DNA from: Chloroflexota bacterium
GTDB taxonomy: Bacteria; Chloroflexota; UBA6077; FW602-bin22; JAMCVK01
Reading direction: 5' to 3'
NCBI GenBank assembly: GCA_023475225.1
Contig: JAMCVK010000024.1
Coordinates: 1 to 64,000 of the forward strand
Length of the DNA stretch: 64,000 bases
Shown: positions 48,373 to 56,773 of the stretch, piece by piece
How positions within the stretch are numbered: position 1 is the first letter of the stretch
How the letters are laid out: every line of letters begins with the position of its first letter
Made by a program: the position numbers and the translations under genes
Notes under the pieces: generated by a model
What the model saw: only the letters and a program-made list of their open reading frames with translations
Told to the model about the DNA's origin: nothing
The model's database searches: none

Positions 48373-49626
48373 TTAACGACTCTTAGCCAATCCCCTTCTC
48401 ACCTGTGAGCCGACGGTCAATAGCCAGCCAAGACATAGCAAATAGAGTACAGAATCGACGACGAAGACGCTTCGTAGGTTGAAGCTGGCCAACGAACCGC
48501 TTACCATTGGACTCAGGGCATTACCTAACATCACGGCGCTGCCCAATAAGCCAAAGCCGATCCCCCGGCAATGGAGCGGAATGATCGAGCCTCCCAGCGA
48601 ATAGATGAGGGTTAAGACGCCTCCGGCGGCTAAGCCAAGCGATACTCTGGCAGCCAACAGCTGCCATGGCGTCTGAACAAAGGCAATAGGCAGGACGAGG
48701 AGAGCTCCCCCGCCAATGGCGAGTGGGAGAAGATATCCCGGGAAGGTACGGGTGGCCAACCGACCCATAAAGGCGGCCGATAGGGCGGTCGCTACTGCCC
48801 CTAAGGAGATGATTAATCCGGCTATCGAGGCAACCGCATAATCAGGCGTACCCAGCATAGCCACGTACAGTGGCAGGATGGGTGAGAAGCTCTTGTCGAC
48901 GAAGGAGGCCAAAAACAGTAGCAAAACCAAGGTGGTGAATCCAGGCAATCGCAGCATATCGCGCCAGGATAATTGAGGGTTGTGTTCGTCGGCCACGGCT
49001 AAACAAGGGCCTCTCTCCTGATACAGGGCAGTGACGATGATAGCGGCTAGCAGACACATGCTGGCACCGATGAAGAAGGTATGTCGTAAGCCGAGAAGGT
49101 CAGCAAGCATGCCACCAACCAGTGGACCTATGGCCAAGGATGACACCTGGGCGGCCTGTACCATCCCGACCGATTCGCTGACCTTGTCCCGGGGGCAGGA
49201 GGTCGTCACCAGAGCCATAGACATTGCTCCAACACCACCCAGGATGCCGATGGCCATGCGTAAAATTAGCAGCTGCCAGACATTGTTGACGAGGCCCATC
49301 AGGAACAAGAACACGACAAAACTGAAAAGTGAGCGCTGCACCATCATCTTGCGCCCATAAAGATCACCAATCCTACCCCAAAAGGGGGCCAGAAGTGAAG
49401 CCAGAAGGGGATTAACACCGAAAAGTATCCCTGACCACAAGGCTACCTCCCTGACATCGGTTACCCCCAACATTTGGACATACAAGGGCAGGAAAGGTAT
49501 CACAAAATCAAAGCCGGTGAAATTGATGAATACGGCCAGGGCGATGGCATACTGATTGCGCCTCCATTGCTCATCAGGAATGGCCGATCGAAGTTGCCAG
49601 TTGAAAATCTTATTCGGTAGCCTCAT
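48373..49626 (-). CDS. Major facilitator superfamily transporter
   Basis: A 417-residue membrane protein with twelve likely transmembrane helices in two halves. The loop 2-3 motif is present as GRIGDLYGRKMMVQ near residue 85, and GRLATRTFPG is the equivalent in the second half. It resembles the drug-proton antiporter (DHA1) group with 12 helices, but the substrate cannot be inferred. It overlaps rlmB by four bases, so it is the last protein gene of the cysE-cysS-rlmB operon before the tRNA-tuf promoters. Confidence 0.88.
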   Translation of the reverse strand: MRLPNKIFNWQLRSAIPDEQWRRNQYAIALAVFINFTGFDFVIPFLPLYVQMLGVTDVREVALWSGILFGVNPLLASLLAPFWGRIGDLYGRKMMVQRSLFSFVVFLFLMGLVNNVWQLLILRMAIGILGGVGAMSMALVTTSCPRDKVSESVGMVQAAQVSSLAIGPLVGGMLADLLGLRHTFFIGASMCLLAAIIVTALYQERGPCLAVADEHNPQLSWRDMLRLPGFTTLVLLLFLASFVDKSFSPILPLYVAMLGTPDYAVASIAGLIISLGAVATALSAAFMGRLATRTFPGYLLPLAIGGGALLVLPIAFVQTPWQLLAARVSLGLAAGGVLTLIYSLGGSIIPLHCRGIGFGLLGSAVMLGNALSPMVSGSLASFNLRSVFVVDSVLYLLCLGWLLTVGSQVRRGLAKSR

Positions 49627-50375
49627 CCTGAGGACTCCTCTCCTCTCTTCCTCTGTTGCCAGACATGGTAGAGTACTAGAGACCCCGCCACAGCCGCATT
49701 GAGCGAGCCTACTAACCCCCGCATCGGTATTTTCACCAACAGGTCACAGTTTTCCCTTACCAGGCGGCTGATGCCTGTCCCTTCTCCACCAACCACCAGG
49801 GCCAATGGTAAGGTTAAATCGACCTCGTCGTAACTGCGTTCACCAGCTAAGTCAAGGCCAATTACCCAAATCCCCTGGGCCTTTAAGAATCGTAGACAGC
49901 GAGTAAGATTAGTAACTCGCGCTACTGGTACGTGCTCCACTGCTCCGGCAGATGACCTCACCACAGCCGCCGTAACCTCAACGGCACGATGTTTGGGAAT
50001 GATTACCCCGTGTGCCCCCACGGCCTCAGCTGTACGCAGCAATGAACCAAAATTCTGAGGGTCCTGGAGGCTATCGAGGATTAAGAGCAGCGGCATCTCA
50101 GCACGTTTTTGAGCCTCGGCGAGGATGGTGTCAACATCAGCATAGCTATATGCTGATACCTCTACAGCCACACCTTGGTGATCGTGAAGTCCAGTGATTC
50201 TATGTAGGGCCTGTCCATCCACTACCTGGAGGGGGATACCACGCTGCTGAGCAAGGTCTACGATTCGGGCCACAGCGGCCGTCGGCTTCGCCTTGGCCAA
50301 CAGATAGACCATTTTTACCGTCCGTCTACCCCGTAAGACCTCGTAGACGGAGTTCCTACCCCAGATAATGTCCAT
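49623..50375 (-). CDS. rlmB: 23S rRNA 2-prime-O-guanosine methyltransferase (RlmB/TrmH family)
   Basis: A SPOUT (knotted) methyltransferase that modifies G2251 of 23S rRNA or an equivalent. The N-terminal substrate-binding domain is followed by motif 1 DPQNFGSLLRTAEA, motif 2 VVGGEGTGISRL and motif 3 IPMRGLVGSLNAAVA. 250 residues is normal. It follows cysS, the usual cysS-rlmB order in Gram-positive-type bacteria. The exact target base is an inference. Confidence 0.92.
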   Translation of the reverse strand: MDIIWGRNSVYEVLRGRRTVKMVYLLAKAKPTAAVARIVDLAQQRGIPLQVVDGQALHRITGLHDHQGVAVEVSAYSYADVDTILAEAQKRAEMPLLLILDSLQDPQNFGSLLRTAEAVGAHGVIIPKHRAVEVTAAVVRSSAGAVEHVPVARVTNLTRCLRFLKAQGIWVIGLDLAGERSYDEVDLTLPLALVVGGEGTGISRLVRENCDLLVKIPMRGLVGSLNAAVAGSLVLYHVWQQRKRGEESSG

Positions 50376-50386
50376 ACGAACGAGAC

Positions 50387-51778
50387 CTATCTCAGCCTGT
50401 GCCAGGTCGTCCCATCGGGCCGATCTTCAAGCTGGATGCCCAGTTCCGCCAATTGACTCCGTATTTTATCTGCTGAAGCCCACTGCTTGGCCGATCTCAA
50501 ATCGGCTCGCACCGCAATCAATAGCTCGATCAATGGCTTAGCAGCCAAATCCCTAGCGCTGGTCGGTTCTGTCAGGGTCAGCCCTAAGACAGAGGCGAGT
50601 TCTCGTAAAGTTGATTGAGCTTCCGCTAAGGATTCCTTCGGAGCTCCCTGTTCCGCAGCCCGGTTGATCTCCCTTGCCAGATCGAAGAGATGTCCGATAG
50701 CCGCGGCTGTATTAAAATCATCGTCCATGGCGGCTACAAAACGCTGTCGGGTCTCTTGGGCTATTACTGTTACAGGCGAAGGGCTAAGGTCGCTTGGCGA
50801 AGCCGCCATATCTCTGACCACGGCACGCAACCGTTCAATCCCCCGCTCAGCGGCGATCACCGCCTCATCGCTATAAACGATAGGGCTTCGGTAATGCGAG
50901 GAAAGAACGAAAAGACGTAATGCATCAGGACTGAAACGCTGTAGAGACTCTTTTACGGTTACCAGATTGCCCAGCGATTTAGACATTTTCTCTTCGCCCA
51001 AGCGCAGGAGGGCATTGTGAACCCAGTAACCTACGAAGGGAACCACCCCGGTATACGACTCTGTTTGAGCCAGTTCGTTCTCGTGATGCGGAAAGATTAG
51101 ATCCTGTCCTCCACCGTGGATATCGATCTGTTCACCGAGATATTTTAAGGACATGGCCGAGCACTCGATGTGCCACCCCGGTCGGCCCATCCCCCAAGGG
51201 CTCTTCCAGGCCGGTTCTCCTTGTTTCGCTGCTTTCCAGAGGACAAAATCTGCCGGGCTGGCCTTTCGCGCATCCACCTCCACCCGAGCGCCGGACACCA
51301 ATTCATCTAAAGGACGACCGGATAGCTTACCATAGTCTGGATCAGAGTTCACGGCAAAATAGACATCGCCATTGGCAACGTAGGCGTGTCCCTTCGTCAA
51401 CAATCCCTCGATCAGATGAATGATAGCGTCGATCTCCTGCGTCACCTTTGGGTAGACATCAGCACGTTTGATATTCAGAGCGTCCATGTCGGTGAAATAA
51501 TCGTTGATATATTTCTCGGCCAGTTCATCTGGCGAGACGCCCAATTGCCTGGCCCGGGCGATGATCTTATCATCCACATCAGTAAAGTTTTGCACGTATT
51601 TAACCCTATAACCGCGATATTCGAGATAACGGCGGATCACGTCGAAGGCGATGTAAGACATAGCATGACCCACGTGTACGGCATCATAGGGTGTGACCCC
51701 GCAAACATACATCTTAACCGGCTTGCCGAGTGGCCGAAACTCCTCTTTCTGACGTGTCATCGTGTTGTAGATTTTCAT
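50387..51778 (-). CDS. cysS: Cysteinyl-tRNA synthetase
   Basis: A class I synthetase. The HIGH motif appears as HVGHAMSY near residue 36, and the KMSKS loop as KMSKSLGN near residue 266. Zinc ligands include Cys-27 in CGVTPYD, a Cys in ECSAM and His and Glu in HHENE. 463 residues is normal. Its ATG overlaps the cysE stop by four bases, so cysteine synthesis and charging are coupled. Confidence 0.97.
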   Translation of the reverse strand: MKIYNTMTRQKEEFRPLGKPVKMYVCGVTPYDAVHVGHAMSYIAFDVIRRYLEYRGYRVKYVQNFTDVDDKIIARARQLGVSPDELAEKYINDYFTDMDALNIKRADVYPKVTQEIDAIIHLIEGLLTKGHAYVANGDVYFAVNSDPDYGKLSGRPLDELVSGARVEVDARKASPADFVLWKAAKQGEPAWKSPWGMGRPGWHIECSAMSLKYLGEQIDIHGGGQDLIFPHHENELAQTESYTGVVPFVGYWVHNALLRLGEEKMSKSLGNLVTVKESLQRFSPDALRLFVLSSHYRSPIVYSDEAVIAAERGIERLRAVVRDMAASPSDLSPSPVTVIAQETRQRFVAAMDDDFNTAAAIGHLFDLAREINRAAEQGAPKESLAEAQSTLRELASVLGLTLTEPTSARDLAAKPLIELLIAVRADLRSAKQWASADKIRSQLAELGIQLEDRPDGTTWHRLR

Positions 51779-52488
51779 TCCCCTCTCCCTGAAAGAGGAT
51801 CTTGGGATAAAACGTCACGACGGTTGTCCTCTGGCAATTGCTCTAGTCTGCTCTCTGACCATTTGTGCTCCAGGGCTGATAAGCGATCCTCCAATTCCAG
51901 GATCTTGTGCTGCAGGCATGCAAGCATCTCTGCCTCCGGATCCGGCAACTGCACCTTCGTAGTTGAGCCGGTGCGGGGATCACGAAACGTCACTATCTTA
52001 GCTGGCACCCCCACGGCTGTGCAGTTGTCTGGCACATCACGTAGTACCACTGAACCGGCCCCGATAGTGACGTTGTTACCAACTACGATAGATCCTATCA
52101 GCTTGGCCCCGGCACCAATAATGACGTTATTCCCGATAGTGGGGTGGCGTTTACCCTTCTGCAAGCTGGCGCCACCGAGGGTAACGCCTTGATACATTGT
52201 CACATCATCCCCTATTTCTGCTGTTTCGCCGATCACGATCCCCATGCCGTGATCGATGAACAAGCGCCGGCCAATCCTTGCCCCCGGGTGAATCTCAATC
52301 CCGGTCAGCAATCGGTTAAGGTGTGAGATGAGTCTAGGGATGACGGGGACACGGTGGACGTGCAACCAATGGGCTATGCGATGTATCCAAACAGCGTGCA
52401 ACCCGGGATAAGCCAGCAATACTTCCCAGATGTTAGCGGCTGCCGGATCGCGCTCGAAAGCGGCTTGTATATCTTCGCGGATGGACAT
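51775..52488 (-). CDS. cysE: Serine O-acetyltransferase
   Basis: It acetylates serine to O-acetylserine, the entry to cysteine synthesis. The N-terminal helical domain is followed by left-handed beta-helix repeats with [22 protein letters not shown], in parts, and [18 protein letters not shown]. The ATG at 52488 ([15 protein letters not shown]) follows AGGAGG by six bases; the longer frame from 52584 overlaps a strong hairpin and is rejected. 237 residues is normal. Confidence 0.95.
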   Translation of the reverse strand: MSIREDIQAAFERDPAAANIWEVLLAYPGLHAVWIHRIAHWLHVHRVPVIPRLISHLNRLLTGIEIHPGARIGRRLFIDHGMGIVIGETAEIGDDVTMYQGVTLGGASLQKGKRHPTIGNNVIIGAGAKLIGSIVVGNNVTIGAGSVVLRDVPDNCTAVGVPAKIVTFRDPRTGSTTKVQLPDPEAEMLACLQHKILELEDRLSALEHKWSESRLEQLPEDNRRDVLSQDPLSGRGE

Positions 52489-52674
52489 GTTGAACCTCCT
52501 CCATAAAAGATCACTGCATTGGCGATATAGCGGGCCTTCAAACAGGGGTATTGCTAGCCGCAATACCCCTTCAGACATACGCACCGCAGGGTACGAAAGG
52601 CCTGTCTGTCCAGGCGTCCGCCACGTTCTTTAAGGAGAAAGGTTAACACCTATCAGTCCATCTCCTCAAGGGAA
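52489..52674 (-). promoter_or_regulatory. Structured leader before cysE-cysS
   Basis: Read on the minus strand, three stems follow one another: CAGACA/TGTCTG enclosing CGTACC-CTGC-GGTGCG, then a perfect 10-bp hairpin GGGGTATTGC-ggcta-GCAATACCCC (52569-52545). The latter is terminator-like, though followed only by TGTTTG. Either it ends the ispF transcript, or it forms an attenuator for cysE-cysS. No T-box consensus is present, which is the usual cysteine control in Gram-positive bacteria. Confidence 0.55.
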
Positions 52675-53151
52675 CTATTTGACCTTCTCTAAAGCTACAA
52701 CAGCGTAGGCTGCTATGCCTTCTCCTCGCCCAAGAAAACCGAGCCCTTCGCTGGTTGTGGCTTTGATGCTCACCCGTTCTATATCTATGCTCAGTTGTCC
52801 AGCCATCTTCTCTCGCATCGCTGTGATGAAAGGGGCCAGCTTTGGTTTCTCCGCGATCACTGTAGCATCCATATTGGCTACTTGCCACCTGTGCCTCTCA
52901 AGCAAAGCGGCCACATCTCTCAACAAAATCAAGCTAGAGATGCCTTCGTAGCATGGATCATCCGCTGGGAAATGCTGGCCAATATCACCAAGGGATGCTG
53001 CACCAAGGATGGCGTCGATAACGGCGTGAATCAGCACATCCGCATCAGAGTGCCCCTCTAGCCCAAGCTCATAAGGGACAATCACGCCACCTAAAATAAG
53101 CCTTCGACCTTGGGCCAAGCGATGTACATCGTAGCCAATACCAACTCGCAT
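52675..53151 (-). CDS. ispF: 2-C-methyl-D-erythritol 2,4-cyclodiphosphate synthase
   Basis: A step of the non-mevalonate isoprenoid pathway that cyclises the CDP-methylerythritol phosphate. RVGIGYDVHRL with its metal-binding Asp-His, GHSDADVLIHAVIDAILGA and DATVIAEKPKLAPF, in parts, are diagnostic. 158 residues is normal. It follows ispD by 28 bases, as in many genomes. Confidence 0.97.
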   Translation of the reverse strand: MRVGIGYDVHRLAQGRRLILGGVIVPYELGLEGHSDADVLIHAVIDAILGAASLGDIGQHFPADDPCYEGISSLILLRDVAALLERHRWQVANMDATVIAEKPKLAPFITAMREKMAGQLSIDIERVSIKATTSEGLGFLGRGEGIAAYAVVALEKVK

Positions 53152-53179
53152 AGCTAAGACCGTCTCTATTACACCCTTT

Positions 53180-53917
53180 CTAGCGAATCGCCTCAGCTTG
53201 ACGCTTCAGAATCATCTCAGCTAGAGTCCAATCCTCCGGAGTGGTGATCTTTATGTTATCGTATGATCCCATGTAGACCTTCACCGGGTGCCCCTGACAT
53301 TCGAGCAGCGTGGCCTCATCGGTAACCTCAGCTGTGCCCTCCTGATAAGCGGCCGTGATCAGATCATAGCGAAAGACCTGGGGGGTCTGAATGACCCATA
53401 TGCCGGATCGCTCAGGAGTGGATAGGACGATGCCCCGCGCATCAACGATCTTAATCGTATCCTTGACTGGAACACCAGCGATGGCCGCCCCAAACTGTTT
53501 GGCCTCAGCCAGACCACACCGGATCAAGTGTTCAGAAACGAATGGCCGAGCTCCATCGTGGACGATGATCCACTTACAGTTCTGCAGTGAACACAGACCG
53601 TGCCAGACGGAATCTTGGCGACGCTCGCCCCCCAGGCATAGCTGCCGCACCTTCCACCAACCGGAACCCTCCACAAGTCTGCGCCCAAGGTCAAAATTTG
53701 ATTCGTTGAGAACGATCACGATATCGTCCACTTCAGGGCAACGCTGAAAAACCTCCACTGTGCGTGACAAGAGCGGCATCCCACCGAGTTTGGCGAAGAG
53801 CTTGTCGTTTCCCATACGCGCGCTCCTCCCAGCGGCGACGATAACCGCAGCGGTGCGGTCGATTTCCTTAATCTGATGGTCAGAACCGTCGATGGCCATC
53901 CTCCTCAAGAACCCCAA
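53180..53917 (-). CDS. ispD: 2-C-methyl-D-erythritol 4-phosphate cytidylyltransferase
   Basis: It transfers CMP to methylerythritol phosphate. AAVIVAAGRSARMGNDKLF binds CTP, and HDGARPFVS and PVKDTIK are the other conserved blocks. About 240 residues. The start is uncertain: ATG at 53899 has AGGAGG immediately adjacent, too close, and TTG at 53917 has no good ribosome site. With ispF it supplies two consecutive MEP steps. Confidence 0.94.
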   Translation of the reverse strand: MGFLRRMAIDGSDHQIKEIDRTAAVIVAAGRSARMGNDKLFAKLGGMPLLSRTVEVFQRCPEVDDIVIVLNESNFDLGRRLVEGSGWWKVRQLCLGGERRQDSVWHGLCSLQNCKWIIVHDGARPFVSEHLIRCGLAEAKQFGAAIAGVPVKDTIKIVDARGIVLSTPERSGIWVIQTPQVFRYDLITAAYQEGTAEVTDEATLLECQGHPVKVYMGSYDNIKITTPEDWTLAEMILKRQAEAIR

Positions 53918-53931
53918 GCAGCTGGAATACC

Positions 53932-54981
53932 CTATTCGCCTTTCAGATGAGCGAAAATCATCCGTCCGGCGACGGTTTGCAGCACTCTCGTCACGACGAC
54001 TTCTACCTCAGTGTTAAGGTGCTTGCGTCCATCTTCCACCACAACCATCGTGCCATCATCAAGATAGCCAACGCCCTGACCTATCTCCTTCCCCTCCTGG
54101 ATGAGCTGAATCGTCATCTCCTCGCCTGGTAACACAACCGATTTAACGGCGTTGGCCAGTTCGTTGATGTTGAGTACGCGCACACCCTGTAACCCAGCCA
54201 CCCGATTAAGATTGTAGTCATTAGTGATGATGGGGCAACGGAACTGTTTAGCCAGCTTGACCAGACGATTGTCCACATCGCCGGAGCCATCCACTTCGCT
54301 ATCGATGATTTTGATTGGAACAAGTGACTCCTTCTGCAATCTGTTCAACATATCCAGCCCACGTCGACCCCGGTTACGACGTAAGGCGTCTGGAGAATCG
54401 GCGATATGTTGCAGCTCATTAAGTACAAACCTGGGCACCATTAGTGTTCCCCCAATGAATCCGGTCTGGCTAATATCGGCGATGCGTCCATCGATAATCG
54501 CACTTGTATCGATGAGCACCTGCTCCGAGGAACTGCTTTGGCGCCCCTCCATCAGCAGCTGCCAAGGGGAGGTCAGTAGGGCGAATATTTCCCTCTTCCG
54601 CATCACCATGACAGAGATGCCCAAATAGGAGAAAACAACCGTAGCTGCCAGGGGAAGAACTTTGCCCAAGAAGGATGGTAGCATGGATAGGGGAATAGCG
54701 AGAAGGGCTGAGATGATAAGCCCTATGAGCAAACCGATTGTAGCTGCCAGTAGCTCCTGCGCCGATACCCTGTGGGCCCGTTCCAACAACCACAGAGTGG
54801 GGCGTATGGTTGCGTAAGGGGTCAGGGCTAATCCGATTCCCAGCCCCAATATCCCAAAGATGAGTCCGAGGATGATCTGTTGTCCCTGAATAATCTCAGG
54901 AGTAATTGAGCCCCCAAAACTCCAGCCTAAATATCCCAGAGTGACCGCGCCAAGAATACGAACGATAAGATCAATCTTCAT
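53932..54981 (-). CDS. Membrane PIN-TRAM domain protein (YacL-like)
   Basis: A 349-residue protein with four likely transmembrane helices (about residues 5-130), then a PIN nuclease domain with LIDTSAIIDGRIADI near residue 155, GRRGLDML, and DVDNRLVKLA and ITNDYNLNR carrying the acidic residues, and a C-terminal TRAM domain (GQGVGYLDDGTMVVVEDG). In many Gram-positive-type bacteria this gene lies next to ispD, as here. The target RNA is unknown. The ATG lies four bases after GGGGAG. It has its own promoters. Confidence 0.9.
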   Translation of the reverse strand: MKIDLIVRILGAVTLGYLGWSFGGSITPEIIQGQQIILGLIFGILGLGIGLALTPYATIRPTLWLLERAHRVSAQELLAATIGLLIGLIISALLAIPLSMLPSFLGKVLPLAATVVFSYLGISVMVMRKREIFALLTSPWQLLMEGRQSSSSEQVLIDTSAIIDGRIADISQTGFIGGTLMVPRFVLNELQHIADSPDALRRNRGRRGLDMLNRLQKESLVPIKIIDSEVDGSGDVDNRLVKLAKQFRCPIITNDYNLNRVAGLQGVRVLNINELANAVKSVVLPGEEMTIQLIQEGKEIGQGVGYLDDGTMVVVEDGRKHLNTEVEVVVTRVLQTVAGRMIFAHLKGE

Positions 54982-55045
54982 TGTACTCCCCTCCCAGCAC
55001 CCACTGCGACGGCAACATCTCTCTAGATGGCTTGATTTAGGAATA

Positions 55046-55073
55046 AATATAGTGTACCGAAGTACACTTGCAA
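55046..55073 (-). promoter_or_regulatory. Promoter with palindromic operator in its spacer (PIN-TRAM operon P1)
   Basis: On the minus strand TTGCAA (55073-55068) lies 16 bases before TATATT (55051-55046, 5/6). The spacer is itself a perfect palindrome: AGTGTAC-TTCG-GTACACT (55068-55051, 18 bases). A dimeric repressor bound there would block polymerase. It does not match the LexA or DtxR consensus that I know. Confidence 0.6.
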
Positions 55074-55120
55074 GATGACTATCCTTTCTTCTATGGAATT
55101 AAGCGATAAATAATTAATAG

Positions 55121-55148
55121 ATAATACCTTTGATGCCTGCTCAGTCAA
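55121..55148 (-). promoter_or_regulatory. Upstream promoter of the PIN-TRAM operon (P2)
   Basis: On the minus strand TTGACT (55148-55143, 5/6) lies 16 bases before TATTAT (55126-55121, 5/6). It is about 75 bases upstream of P1, so the operator in P1 could act as a roadblock to it. Confidence 0.55.
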
Positions 55149-55256
55149 GCACTTGCCAATGTCGGTTCGGTAACAGTTCCCCTATTCAATTAGAGTCCAA
55201 TGACATCCTTATAGGTATTGTTACGTTATCAATACTAACACGGAGATGGAGCCTTG

Positions 55257-56639
55257 TCAAAAGGCTTTTGCCCAGGCGATATCAAGGGCTTGACTCACTG
55301 TTTCTGCTCTGAGAGTCTCGATGCCCAGACTCTGGGCTAGCCGGACATTATCCATAGACTTGGGCAACAGGCACCGGCTGAACCCCAGCTTGGCTGCCTC
55401 GGCCAGGCGTTTCTCCAGCTGCCCAACACGGCGCAATTCACCTGACAGTCCTATCTCTCCGATGGCCACTAAATCTGGGGGGATCGGCCTCTCACGGAAG
55501 CTAGAGGCAATGGCCAAGGCCACACCCAAATCGGCCGCAGGCTCACTGATGCTCAATCCGCCAACGACATTTACATAAATATCCTGATTGGAGAGGCCCA
55601 GTCCCACACGCTTGGTCAGCACTGCGGTAAGCAATAACAGACGATTAAAATCGATCCCATTTACTGTGCGGCGAGGGAGTCCAAAGCTGGTTGTACTAGT
55701 CAGACTCTGTACCTCCACCAACAGGGCTCGTGTCCCCTCCAAGGTGACCACAACCGCGGAACCCAGGGCTGTTGCCGGACGCTCGGCCAAGAAAACCTCT
55801 GAGGGGTTAGGCACCGGCACCATGCCCTCAGCTTGCATTTCAAAGACACCAACCTCATTAGTAGAACCAAAGCGGTTCTTCACCGCCCGCAATAGTCTAT
55901 AAGAGTGAAACCGTTCCCCTTCCAAATAGAGCACCGTATCCACGATATGTTCCAGGACACGTGGACCGGCGATCGCCCCTTCCTTCGTGACGTGCCCGAC
56001 CAGGAAGATTGAGATATTGCTGGATTTAGCCAGGCGCATCAAACACATCGTACACTCACGCAACTGCCCAATGCTGCCCGCCGCTGATGCTAACTCTTCC
56101 AGATATACGGTTTGGATGGAGTCGATGACGACTATCACCGGGTTGAGCTCCTCAATCCTATTGATGATCACATTCAGATTGGTCTCGGCCAAGACGTAGA
56201 GGCGCTCAGATACACTGTTTAAGCGATCGGCGCGCATCTTAATCTGTTGTGCGGACTCCTCGCCCGAGACGTAAAGCACCGTGCCGATGTTTTCAGCCAG
56301 GAGGGAGGAAGTCTGTAGCAAGAGCGTTGATTTACCTATTCCGGGATCGCCACCGATAAGGATGAGAGAACCGGGCACGATGCCTCCACCCAAGACGCGG
56401 CTGAATTCCTCAATGGGAATGCGAATTCGCTGAAAACCGTTGGCCGCGATCTGGGTTATGGGTTGTGGTGGGGCTTGGGATGTCACCAGGGTGGAAGACG
56501 GCCCACCTGAGGTGAGGGCTGTCTCTACTAGACTATTCCATTCCCCACAACTGGGGCAACGGCCAAGCCATTTGGGGCTTTCGTTGCCGCACTGTTGACA
56601 GACAAAAACGGTCTTGCCCCGCGCCTTCATATCGCTCAT
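55257..56639 (-). CDS. radA: DNA repair protein RadA (Sms)
   Basis: A RecA-like helicase for recombination and branch migration. The zinc finger FVCQQCGNESPKWLGRCPSCGEW is at residues 12-34 in two CxxC pairs. Walker A GDPGIGKSTLL lies near residue 93, the RadA motif KNRFGSTNEVGVF near residue 255, and a Lon-protease-like domain fills the C terminus. 460 residues is normal. The promoter is just upstream. Confidence 0.96.
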   Translation of the reverse strand: MSDMKARGKTVFVCQQCGNESPKWLGRCPSCGEWNSLVETALTSGGPSSTLVTSQAPPQPITQIAANGFQRIRIPIEEFSRVLGGGIVPGSLILIGGDPGIGKSTLLLQTSSLLAENIGTVLYVSGEESAQQIKMRADRLNSVSERLYVLAETNLNVIINRIEELNPVIVVIDSIQTVYLEELASAAGSIGQLRECTMCLMRLAKSSNISIFLVGHVTKEGAIAGPRVLEHIVDTVLYLEGERFHSYRLLRAVKNRFGSTNEVGVFEMQAEGMVPVPNPSEVFLAERPATALGSAVVVTLEGTRALLVEVQSLTSTTSFGLPRRTVNGIDFNRLLLLTAVLTKRVGLGLSNQDIYVNVVGGLSISEPAADLGVALAIASSFRERPIPPDLVAIGEIGLSGELRRVGQLEKRLAEAAKLGFSRCLLPKSMDNVRLAQSLGIETLRAETVSQALDIAWAKAF

Positions 56640-56733
56640 AGCTCCTATCTAATCCCGGCATCTCTATCGCTAACCTTCCTTACCCTACAAGGGCGGGGAT
56701 TATGCGCCCGTTAAGTAAGAATCAACTACAGAC

Positions 56734-56762
56734 ATTATAGCAAGGGGCATACCTTGGGGCAA
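56734..56762 (-). promoter_or_regulatory. radA promoter
   Basis: On the minus strand TTGCCC (56762-56757) lies 17 bases before a perfect TATAAT (56739-56734), with TGC upstream giving an extended -10. It lies in the gap between hyuB and radA, so the catabolic operon and the housekeeping block are transcribed separately. Confidence 0.7.
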
Positions 56763-56773
56763 TGCAAGCAGAG

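Larger units (their letters stand above)
54982..55256. other. Spacer between radA and the PIN-TRAM gene
   Basis: No gene is seen in these 275 bases. It contains two promoters for the PIN-TRAM-isp unit, a perfect palindrome inside the first, and an inverted repeat GTATTG/CAATAC near 55215-55235 just after the radA stop. Confidence 0.55.

Noticed and set aside
51386-52192. 268-codon plus-strand frame over cysS and cysE
   Set aside because: Antisense to conserved synthetase and acetyltransferase motifs; a shadow frame.
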